From positions 38,524,301 to 38,588,300 of the forward strand of contig OY821783.1 of the NCBI GenBank assembly GCA_963682175.1: a stretch of 64,000 nucleotides of DNA, given 5' to 3'. Shown in pieces: positions 54,544 to 64,000 of the stretch. The notes under the pieces are model-generated. The model saw only the letters and a list, made by a program, of their open reading frames with translations, was not told where the DNA came from and did not search any database. This stretch comes from Triglochin maritima. Taxonomy: Eukaryota; Streptophyta; Magnoliopsida; Alismatales; Juncaginaceae. A program made the position numbers and the translations under genes. Within the stretch, counting starts at the first letter, position 1. Each line of letters starts with the position of its first letter.

Positions 54544-55050
54544 CCGGAATTTTTTATTTTAATAAAAAGTAAACACAAAATTAAATATTTAGGTAAATAC
54601 GGAAAAAATTTCGAGAAATACTCCCAGAGGGGTGGAAGACCCCGGTCTCTGATTATTTCACCGCTCACAATAAGAAAATCTTTGAATTAGAAGATGGTGT
54701 TGGGTCTGATTAAGAATGCAAGCGTGGGGCAGAGGCGACACTCTATTATTATATTCCGGATATTGATATGTTTATCCGTTTATCGTAAGCATTAATTTTT
54801 ATTCTCATAGAGCATCATCTGAAATCCGAGAATAAAAATTAACGCTTACGATAAACAAATAAACGGATCCATATCCGGAATACAATAATAATGTGTCGAA
54901 ACAAACAAAAATGGAATACAATTGCCAGGGCCGAGGACCCTTTGGACATGGTAGGTCCAGGTTCCGAGGGGAGTATATCGAAATTTCTTCCGTATTTACC
55001 TAAATATTTAATTTTGTATTAATTTTTTTATTAAAATAAAAAAAAATCGG
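54544..55050. mobile_element. Small palindromic MULE-type element with 9-bp target duplication
   Basis: The ends CCGGAATTTTTTATTTTAAT and (minus) CCGATTTTTTTTTATTTTAAT are flanked by CTCTGGTTA (54535-54543 and 55051-55059). Outer arms of about 90 bp share AAAATTAAATATTTAGGTAA. A second inner inverted pair lies at about 54746-54895 (ATTCCGGATAT..TTTATCG). The inner unit resembles text at about 25905-25945. No coding sequence. Confidence 0.85.
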
Positions 55051-55059
55051 CTCTGGTTA

Positions 55060-55800
55060 CTACTAGAAGTTGTTAAACGTTAACTTTATGATAATAATTT
55101 TAAAATACTGAACAATATTTATAAAAAAAATTGTTTTGTGTGTAAGTATAAGAATCACATGAATTCTTGAGTTAGAAAATTTTGTTTATTTAACGACTAA
55201 TCAGTTTTTACGTACTAATATTTCATCAAATGTCTTATATAGGACTTTTCTTAAAATCGCTGCACAAAAAAAATGAAAGATCGAGAATTACTTGGCCAGC
55301 TTGAAAATAATTTTATCCGAAAAGTTTGTAGGTTTTGATTCTTGTATATAACTATGTATCATTTTGGTATCATGAGTTAGTAGAGTATAAGTTGGGGTAA
55401 TAACAAGGTTCAGAAATACGGGATGCGGATGCGATGCGACGAGACACCGCACATATGCAAGATGCAAAAGCGATGTGTGTGCATATGTGGTTTGCGATTT
55501 AATAATAAAATAAAATATATATATTAATTATAAATTATATACATACGATTGATTTTTAGGTCAATTTTTTGAATAATTTCTAAGATTAATAATTTAATAT
55601 TAAACAAATTATAGTAAAACAAAAAAATGGAAGATGCTATGCTCCGCATCTACATATGCGGCGGCATCGGGCAGTATTTCTGAATACAGGTTCCGTAATA
55701 CACATCAAAACATAATATCAAAAATATATGGAAGCTACTAGAAGTGTACAGGTATGTAACTTTTGTTAGCCATCCTGCCTAATTTAACTTTAGAACACTT
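55060..55800. other. AT-rich intergenic sequence
   Basis: No gene. About 55420-55500 and 55630-55680 contain words around GATGCGATGCG/CATATGCGGCGGCATCG that look like inverted halves of a small element, but I could not define it. Confidence 0.25.
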
Positions 55801-56006
55801 AGGGGGTGTTTGGTTGACTGGAATGGAATGGAATGAGAATCTCATTCCAAGTTGGAATGAATTCTCATTCTATGGTAGGTAGGTAAGATTCTAATTCCTA
55901 GGTATGAGCTGAAATGGATTTTAATTCTAAGCCCAAAATAAACAAATCAAACACCAGAATGGAATGAAATCCATTCCATTCGAGGTCCCCTGACCAAACA
56001 CCCCCT
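55801..56006. mobile_element. MITE with GGGGGTGTTTGG termini
   Basis: 206 bp with inverted ends AGGGGGTGTTTGGT and ACCAAACACCCCCT, and GGAATG/CATTCC words throughout. This is typical of plant hAT- or Harbinger-type MITEs. The flanks (TT / AA) do not give a clear target duplication. Confidence 0.7.
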
Positions 56007-56600
56007 AATAAGTTCTGTAAAATAGCATGACAATGTATATACTGATATAGGTACAAAATTTGAAATGCAATACAATTTTTTTATCCTCCTTAATTTAATA
56101 TCCTGTTAACTTCAACCAAAGCGAAACTTGAGGAACGACAAAATATCGACTAGTATTAATTATTTCTTTTCCCTTTTCCCAACACACATATAAAAAGCTA
56201 ATACATGTTTCGAGAAAATAACCCATTATTTGACATGATATTTATTGAAACTAATGTGGAATCTATGATTCCAATTTTCAAGTTACAAAAACCACTATAG
56301 TGTTGGGCTTAAAGTCAAAATGGGGTCCATTTTCATTTTCATACATATTATCAAGAGTGAAATAATAAAAAAGTGGCCTATAGTGGTGGTGACAACAAAT
56401 GGTGGCTTCACTGGCATATTCTCACAAATGACTTACAGCTTAAAGTTCCATTACATGCGCAATATATACTTCCTTTTCCCCTTTTGTTTTGTATGTGGAA
56501 ATCGGTCCTAGTTTCGAAAAGGTCAAAACGAGAAAGATTTTTTTGTATATGAGAGTGTATCTGACTAATCTAAGATTAAGATTTATCTACTGATCCGCTA
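56007..56600. other. AT-rich intergenic sequence left of MULE-2
   Basis: No gene or defined repeat. A short frame starting MGSIFIFIHI (56320) has no family resemblance and is not called. Confidence 0.3.
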
Positions 56601-56854
56601 CATCGTCCATTTTTTACTTAAATCACACATCTCAATTACCATCTTGTTATTCTTTCATTTCTACTTATATATCTCTTCATTTCACTCTCCGACCATCACT
56701 CTCACTTCATCTTCCTAAAACTCATCAAAAACAACGTCTCGGAGGCCAGGAAAGAAGTCAACGGACGTATCACTGCACTCGAATCAAGTAAAAATTTCCT
56801 TTTATTTTAAGGTAACAAAAAAATGGAGGGGGCTTCCGCAGACGCCCTTTTTTA

Positions 56855-57160
56855 ATGAATTAAAATTTAATTTTAATTGTTAGTTAATTTGATTAATTAG
56901 TTAATTAAATTGTTTAATTGTTATAATTAGTTATAATTGTTAGTTAAATTGATTAATTAGTTAATTCAGTTGTTATAATTAGTTAAATTGAATAATTATT
57001 TATAATTGTTAGTTAAATTGATTAATTGTTATAATTATTTACATTAATTGATTGATTAGTTAAATTGATTAATTGTTATAATTAGTTATAATCGTTAGTT
57101 AAATTGATTATAATTAGTTAAATTGATTAATTGTTATAATTAGTTTCATTGATTGATCAA
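56855..57160. repeat. AT-rich minisatellite in MULE-2
   Basis: Irregular tandem copies of TTAGTTAAATTGATTAATTG and TTATAATTAGTTATAATTG. No coding potential. Confidence 0.75.
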
Positions 57161-57199
57161 TTTATAAATTTAGTAATTTAAATCCATTAACGATATTTT

Positions 57200-60100
57200 A
57201 TTTCTAAAATTGAATTGATAGTCATCGGGTTACCGTGGAGGAAAAGGAAAATTGGTTCTCTAACGTGATATATATAGGTTAGATGATGATTATGTTCCTC
57301 GTCATCCACGTAGACGGGGTATATCTAGTTCGGTTAGGAAAAAGAGTTTACGTCTTTGTCAGACACGTGAGGATTCCTTCGATGATGATGATGTTTCAAA
57401 TCAGGTGGAGAGTGTAGACAACGAGAGTGACGATGCTGTCTGGTTGGGGTTGGAGGAGGAGAGGCCGGGGGAGTATGGAAGAGGACGGAGGCGATATGGT
57501 AGTTCTTCTACTGTTGAGTAGGTGATTTGGAAGGGTAGATGTGGTAGGTTTATGACTGTTGATTTGAGTTCGTGCACTGTAGATGCCCGAACTCAGAAGA
57601 AGATGAGGGTTGTTGACGATTATGTTGGCTTTTTTGCCTAAATTTATATTAATTTTGATAATTAATTAAACTAATCTTAATCAATCAACATAATCAATCA
57701 AAGTGAGCAAACATGATCACATGCATTGAATACATACTTCTATACTTGTAAACATCTTAATAGGTTGATCAAGATAATCAAGAAAATGAGCATTGAGACA
57801 AAGACATCAAGACTCAAGACTTGTAATCAAAGCTTTGGACCAAAACATGTAATTTTGTATCTATTGAGTCCATAAGGTTTAATGTAAACTTGAGCACTAG
57901 GATTTTGTCTCGTCCATCATCGGTAAATCGAACCCTTTTCGGTCAACCGAATTCAGTCTAGTCGGTCCACCAAACACCTTTCGGATACCCAAATACTTCC
58001 CACCAGTAAAACTTAGGTGTTATCTGGAATTGCCCCAACGGAAGACCGAACCACCTTCGGTCGACCGAATAATCCTTGACCGGTTTTGGACTTTGCTCCA
58101 ACGGTCGCATTCGAATCGAGTCTCTAGAGCCCAATTGACTTATCCCACTTCGGACAACCGAATACCTATCGGTCTACCGATTCCTTATTGGTTTTAGGTG
58201 CGCAACGACTATTTACATGTGGCACTTGGTCGTTGTATCCAACGACTATTTGAGCTATAACTGTCAGCGCAAAACTCGTGCTAACTTCGGTCTACCGAAG
58301 TGTACACGGTCAACCGAACTTGAGTAGATCAGAGCCCAACCAATCTTACTGTCCACCTTGGAACGGTGAACCGAACTTAATTAAGGCTAAATTGATAAAA
58401 GCTACTAGAAGTTGGTGAACGGTGATCCGATATATAATCGGTCAACCAAATGTTTAATTCAGACCAATCCTTCGAACTACCGTTCTGTTAATGGTCGACC
58501 GAATATGCCTCGAAATCTGCCCGAGCTTAAGTCACATCTTGCATTCTCATTGGTCTATTTCCCTACCAACTCTCCAACGGATCTCTAAGCTTTGAAGCCT
58601 ATATAAACACCACTCTAGAGACACAAACCAACCCTTAACACCCTTTATTCATCAACTATCTTTGTGCTCTCAATTCCCAAACCTTCAAAGTTTTTTCTTC
58701 AACACTCAAGCTTAAATTTCACCACTTGCTTTACCAATTCTATATCCATATCCAAGTGTGCTCAAGTATAGAGTGTTAGATTGTGATTCAACTTCCACAT
58801 CAAATAATCATCAAGTTGTAAAGCTTCGAGAAAGCGACCTCTCGGATTGTGAGAGGAGACACGAGTGAGGCGAGGTTGTTCGCGAGGCTTAGAGTTGTAA
58901 ACGTCGTTGATCTCGGCCCGGAACGGAGATCAGTTAGTGGAACCGTAAGCGAGGCTCGGGGGATCGAGCGAGGCTTGCGAGGAGGACTAGGACCTAGGTG
59001 TGGGTGTCGAGCCTCTCTAAACTCTGTTGTCGTCGATTTTGTGGTTTGCACGTCTTATCTCTTAATCCTTCATTTAGTATTTTTAATTCCGCATTTATCT
59101 AGCGATTAGAGGGTCATAGATCCTAACCGATTCTTGGATCGTGACTGTTGTGATGCCTGGTGGTCCTTTAGGTGGGAGCGTCATTCCTAGTTACGGTGGT
59201 CACATCGCTAGGTGCATTTGGGAAGGCGAGGATCGAATACTCGGCACAGATTGTAGGGTTGGCGCTCAGTTTTGAGTGATGACTGCATCAGGACCCCTAC
59301 TGATAGCGGATTGGGTCACTTGCCTTCTAGTATGTTCCCCTGCCTTGACATGTTGTTGATATCTGCATTTGTAGAGCGGTGGCACCCTGACACCAATACT
59401 TTCCACCTGCCTTCGGAGAGATGACGATCATGTTGCATGACGTGTTCCATATCCTGCGCATTCCTGTTGAGGGTCGTTTGGTCAGTGCTTAGGCATCGAC
59501 GGGTGAGCTAAGGTTACATAGAAAAGTTGCTCGGGGTGACCGTCGATATTCTTGGGAAGGATAACCTCTTTTAGAGTGGTGGTGGTGTTAACATAGACGT
59601 TGTCGACGACTGTTGTAGACGGGGACAACCTCCGCGGACCGAGTTTATGCAATTGACTGGATACATGTTCTTACTTGTTTGTCGACAATAGCGGTTGCAG
59701 GATCAGACCACGTGACATATTGGTGGTTAGGGACCCGGAGACGATTGGTCAGTACTCATGGGGGCCGGGGAAGTAGGCATACCTATATCGCTTGTTAGGG
59801 ATAGCTAGTCGTGATGATTGTTCTAGTATTACGGGTTGTCTGACGTTGCTGTAGGCTTGGAAAGATGAGTATTTTCCTCCTTCCCCCGCATCGGGAGCAG
59901 AAGATTATTGACTCGCATTATCCTCGTTCGCGTATGTGGGTCGCCCGGAGCGAGGATAAGAGCGAGGAGCGAGTCCATTCCATTCATAAACGACTAGATC
60001 AGATGATTGCATCGCAGGTATAAAACTTTATACCATTTATATTTTTTATTTTTTATTTTTATTATTAAAATTGTTGTTGCCCTATAGTCCTGAGTCTGTT

Positions 60101-60672
60101 GCGGATGTGCCGAGGACTTTATTGATGGGCTTTATTCGTTATCGGGATAGCATGGAGCCTTATTTGCCAGATCGCGTCTTGCGTCTGTTAGGCTACGTTT
60201 ATGTGAAACCGGTTGACATCCCGACCCCAGAGGATGCAGTGTGGTCTGGGACTTCCGGCACATACGACGTGAGGTACATCGCTTCGATGGCGGAGATGGT
60301 TTGCGGACATTTCCGAGAGGAGGCCGACTTCACTTTGGATTGGTTCGTTAGATACTCACATCCATCTGTCGTGCGCGGTACCGCCCCGAGACTTGAGAGG
60401 TCGCTATATAGGACATGTGGCGATGCGGTACGTTTTTCTAAATTATTTTTTATTTGTAATGTATATTTTGTTTTTCTTGTTAATGTATACTAATTTTGAT
60501 GTTCTATACAGTGGATGAGTAGGCCAATATGACTTGCGCAGTCGTTCTTGGAGAAGAGGGACCTGATGTCAGACAACGAGGCGAGAGCTGCATGTGTAGA
60601 TTGGGATCACTTCATACACTCGTGGAATAGTCAGTTGGGCATTTCTGACCATGAGTCGAACAATGAGTTGTA
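57200..60672 (+). pseudogene. Plant mobile domain (PMD, MAIN-like) pseudogene carried in MULE-2
   Basis: The 5' part (57200-57622) ends in TQKKMRVVDDYV. After the solo LTR, the text resumes MPGGPLGGSV..GGHIARCIW, FVERWHPDTNTFHLPSGEMT and VFHILRIPVEG, then 60071-60430 with YDVRYIASMAEM and DWFVRYSHPSV. This order (PGGP.., W.PETHTFH-like, GEMT..LQDV-like) is that of the plant mobile domain family found in MAIN/MAIL1 and in many transposons. Multiple stops (for example after LVSA near 59490) and indels break it. In hosts, MAIN/MAIL1 act in genome stability and silencing; here the gene is a transposon passenger. Confidence 0.7.
57623..59144 (+). repeat. Solo LTR D2 (TGTTGG family) inside the PMD pseudogene
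   Basis: It starts TGTTGGCTTTTTTGCC and shares its 3' third with LTR D (CTCGGATTGTGAGA, GGTTGTTCGCGAG, GGCCCGGAACGG, GGAGGACTAGGACC). TATATAAA lies at 58600-58607. About 57920-58505 holds degenerate CGGT-NN-ACCG pairs (CGGTCAACCG, CGGTCTACCG, CGGTCGACCG). The right end has decayed and is placed from where PMD coding text resumes. Confidence 0.7.
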
Positions 60673-60955
60673 GTCGGGTTGTAAATTCTTTATTATCTGT
60701 TGAATTGTTATCATTTGTATTGGTATTTACATATTTGTTGTACTCTTATTATTTATTTCTGACGAACTTATCTTCTTCATACTTGCATATATATTGTACT
60801 CTTATTATTTATTTCAGACGAACATATTTTTTCCCTATTTGCTATACGTAATGCATTTTAAATTTGAAATCTGATAAAAAAACAACACGATATAATGTAC
60901 GAACAAATTATAAATTCAAAATACAATAATATAACCATTACATTACAAATTACAA

Positions 60956-63654
60956 TCAAAATCTTCTATGTAAATGCTCCCAAGATGTTCTCCTCTGCTC
61001 GTACTCCACCTCCCATCCAGCAACACTTTCATCTCGCATTTGAAACCATAAGGTCACTATAGGAGGTACTGGGAATCCCTCAGCTAATTCTAGGCGAATG
61101 AAATGTTTGTAACTCCCTAAATGAGCAATGATCAACTCTCTGCATGACTTCGTCATGTTAGAAAATCTCCCAAGGTAGCACTGTAATACACGGGTACAAC
61201 GAATCATCTATCCCCACTGAGAAATACATAACTGCACACTTGTAGAAATTGGCAATCGGGAACAAGTCGCACCAAACCTCCATATAGTGATTCTCGCCAC
61301 AAGGTCATCCACCCCCAAGCAATACGCTGACGAGCCTGTATCACATAGTCATAATAAACGTGCTCATAAATGGGATGTGCCCCTATCTCATTAGAAATCT
61401 CACGACAGGCGTAAAACAAATTGTCTTGACCGCCATGGAAAATATCGGCAACACATCGAAATCCACAGTTACCATCAGCACGTACATCATTCCACCGCTC
61501 CAGAAATGGTAAGATGATTCCTGGAAGTTTATCCACATATAGGAAGTCATCTACGTCAATCCGTCCGGACACTGCAGGATGAAAAAACTAGCAAAGTTAT
61601 ATAAAATAATAACTAGAAGAACATGTTTACTGGAAACAAACGACAAAATTATAATAATAACATCAAACATGTCGTCATACCAGATCATCTACACATCTTT
61701 ACGGACGATCGAGACGAACTAGAAGATGGACCACGACCCATGCTCTGACTACTAGAAGATCGACCACGACCTCGCTCAGCATACTCAAAGGCACTCGAGT
61801 CGCGTCGTGTCGACTTTCCCTTTGGTCAATCTCGTATCTTAGTATTTTCTACGGGCTCTTCATACTTCGACTGATTTGGGTGTAACTGGGCGTATAAAAT
61901 ACGAGAGACACTACAAGTACTGCAGGGCCGCTGCCAGAAATCTCATCAACGAGGCTCCAAAATGCTCTACGTCTTGTGATAACTAATCCACAAACTCTGG
62001 CATGTCGACTCCTTCTCCAATCACAAGTGTTTTCCAGAAAGAATGAATTTTCTCTAAATAAATTCCATCGCCTGACTCAATACAACCGTGTATGGTACAT
62101 GCCCAAGGAATCTCATGTGAAGTTAGAAAAGTACACTCACAGCGATATTCAACTTCATCACTTAAGTCATGCATTCTATTGAACTCCGCTAACAACAATG
62201 TCAAGCAGTGATGCGAAACTCGACCATTTATATGCCGATATAAAGGATTTCTGAAGTTAGTGCGATTTCGACGTCTTGACTCTTCAAGAAAGTGTCGAAT
62301 ATTCATCAGCTGCATTTCAATGGCCGCGTTGACGCAGTCAAAAAGATGTCTAGAGCTACAGTCGATGAAGTAATCCAGTCTTTCAGAGCCACATGAGCAC
62401 TTTCGACCCTACAGTTCGTAGTGTTTCCGAAAGGAAGCAATTTGTTCGTCTAATTCAACACAAACTTTTCTTTATGCACTAACCACGTTCCGTCCACATA
62501 CTCTGTTAGTGCCGGAAAAGCCTTATACGCATCTTTCAGAACAGACACAACTCTATTATACTCAGCCTCTGAACTAGAAAGCATAACTTTCCTACACCGT
62601 CCACACCTAAAACCCTATGTTGTCTACTTGTTCTTATCGAATACATGGTATGCGTAATTGTATACGTCTTTGTTGATATGTCAGGTGCCAAGTAAATGAG
62701 CAGAGTCCGGAAAAACATCTCTCATTGGTCGCATAAAACCTAACTCCCAGTCCGTTATTATTGCAGTCGGGCTAACAGTACTCAATAACATATCTCGCAA
62801 CTTCTCCAATACCCACCAGTAACTAGACTCGATCTCATCTTTCATAATTGCATAGCCGATTAAAAAGTTCATGTTTGTTGGTGTCACCTCAACCATCTCG
62901 AACAAAAGCATCTTGTACTTGTTCGTTTTGTACGTCGAATACATACAAATTACCAAAGGGTATGTACGTAACAACTGAACTGACGTCGGATGTGCCAAGA
63001 ATGTGTGAGTGACGACATTAGTTTATTCATATGCTATAATCCAATGTAAGTACTAATACTGCACTGCCTGATGCAGAATTTGTTGAGCGGGATTCTTGTC
63101 TTCAGATTTCATCATCCTTATGTACTCTCTATAGTTATAAATGTGTCTCTGATTTGGATTATCCTCCGGGAATTTCTCCTTAACTACCAACAAAATGTTA
63201 CGTGGTTTCGCTTGTGTCTCAGTCATATCACGAACACTTTTGTTAACCCCAGGACTAAGACTGTTGATCTGTCGGTGACCCTCTGGATAAACTGCAAGTC
63301 CGTGGTTGTGCTGGCCATGAGTACTATTAAAAACTACGACTCATCCATCACGGTCTCGTCGCTCGACCACCTTTATCAAAAAATGACACCCGCAACCTTT
63401 TTCTTTTCGTGTTCTTCCGTATTGCAATATCCATATCCGGGAACCCATTTTATTTCTACGATCGCATCTCAGATAACAATTCATCTGATTATCTGCTTGT
63501 GGTTTATAGGATGATACTACCAAAAAAATTCAGCTCCAATGACAATTTGTTTCGCCCATCTATTCGCGTCATCGATTGTTTCAAGTATCTGCTGACTTAC
63601 AAAAAGCACATTGTAATCTACCCCATCACCACCGAAATCTTGCAACGGACCTGA
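60956..63654 (-). pseudogene. MULE transposase with SWIM finger and OTU-like protease domain, decayed
   Basis: Read on the minus strand: an N-terminal region broken by stops (63654 to about 63000); the catalytic domain (TYPLVICMYSTYKTNKYKM in two parts, VTPTNMNFLIGYAIMKDE, then TDWELGFMRPM); a SWIM zinc finger at about 62144-62206 (CECTF..CTIHGC, form CxC..CxH); then an OTU-like cysteine protease domain (DVRADGNCGFRCVADIF, catalytic Asp/Cys context, 61380-61490) and its later His segment (YKHFIRLEL, about 61090). The catalytic Asp context reads CMYST where MULE-1 has CMDST, so the first DDE Asp is lost. This transposase-SWIM-OTU order is known from plant MULEs. Confidence 0.8.
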
Positions 63655-64000
63655 AATAAGTTGAAATAACACAACATATTAAAAATAAAAAAGGTGTCTG
63701 GTTAGGACGTCTCTCTCAAATTTTTTTCTTGATTTGACTTATTTCACCGGATTCAAGCGTTCGCCAGACATTTTCGTGATTTTGGTATTGGTAGAGTGAG
63801 ACATACTGAGACAGAAGTCTTAAATTAAGAGATGAGACGAAATGAGTATTAAATGGATTGTGAAATGCAAGATGCTAATTAAGACGGACGATTTAAGTAA
63901 AAATGGACTAAGCTAACTCCAGCCAGGTTGTATAATGTGGGAGAAGTTGGGCATACGAGAGTTCAAATTAGTGAATTTATTCGTAGCCTAAAGTCGAGAA
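63655..64000. other. MULE-2 right terminus and flank
   Basis: 63690-63915 matches the MULE-1 left end in inverse (AAATGAGTATTAAATGGATT, then GTAAAAATGGA). 63920-64000 is unassigned flank. No gene. Confidence 0.5.

Larger units (their letters stand above)
56600..63920 (-). mobile_element. MULE-2, large decayed Mutator-like element with two convergent pseudogenes
   Basis: The outer left text (about 56605-56660, TCCATTTTTTACTTAAATC..CATCTTG) is matched in inverse at about 63866-63915, marking imperfect terminal repeats. The right end also matches the left end of MULE-1. Inside, the minus strand holds a MURA-SWIM-OTU pseudogene and the plus strand a plant-mobile-domain pseudogene, the latter split by a solo LTR. 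I could not read a target duplication, so the ends are approximate. Confidence 0.6.

Noticed and set aside
56540..63935. ACTAATCTA / ACTAAGCTA as a 9-bp duplication for MULE-2
   Set aside because: One mismatch, and the distances to the matching terminal repeats differ by tens of bases on the two sides.

Overview
The window is nuclear DNA from a flowering plant, almost certainly a eudicot. It has spliced genes with GT..AG introns and AT-rich spacers, two plant gene families (a DUO1-type R2R3-MYB and DUF26 cysteine-rich receptor-like kinases, CRKs), and dense plant-type transposons. I cannot name the species.

Host genes. A DUO1-like MYB (702-3639, +) sits at the left edge. The rest is a CRK cluster. 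CRK-1 (6470-10389, +) and CRK-2 (31817-34877, +) are intact 8-exon genes with closely matching exon lengths. CRK-3 (47368-51615, -) has an intact reading frame but a degraded kinase active site, so it is read as a pseudokinase receptor. Two CRK relics (21340-21545 and 40985-41556) lie between them. This looks like a tandem CRK array that was later pushed apart by transposons.

Transposons, left to right. (1) A 0.2-kb TIR element present three times (about 16-205, 20525-20727, 21561-21694). (2) A 1.03-kb palindromic Mutator-like (MULE) element with a 9-bp target duplication (3977-5006). (3) A complete, apparently young Ty3/gypsy chromovirus (11063-19609, minus sense) with near-identical LTRs and an uninterrupted 1480-codon gag-pol. 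(4) A MULE TIR pair (about 21708-26258) enclosing a CACTA-type terminus, a solo LTR, and a second solo LTR nested in the first. (5) A decayed MULE transposase (about 27640-28780). (6) A PIF/Harbinger element with a transposase broken by one stop (29075-31590). (7) A solo LTR containing another LTR (36493-40443), then a Copia tail and LTR. (8) A second PIF/Harbinger element with divergent ORF1 and transposase pseudogenes (41563-45572). (9) Two palindromic MULE-type elements with 9-bp duplications (52968-54357 and 54544-55050). (10) A large decayed MULE (about 56600-63920) carrying a MURA/SWIM/OTU pseudogene facing a plant-mobile-domain pseudogene, the latter split by a solo LTR.

The most unusual signal is a palindrome, CGGTCGACCG (consensus CGGT-NN-ACCG). 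It recurs as pairs, usually 19-24 bp start to start (about two helical turns), inside LTRs that otherwise look unrelated. In two of these LTR families the array lies just upstream of a recognisable TATA box. Other points of interest are the CRK pseudokinase, a near-perfect miR159 site in the MYB gene, five back-to-back perfect or near-perfect hairpins at a Harbinger terminus, and a Harbinger insertion about 225 bp upstream of CRK-2.

All exon coordinates were derived by hand from splice signals and family alignment from memory; no searches were run.
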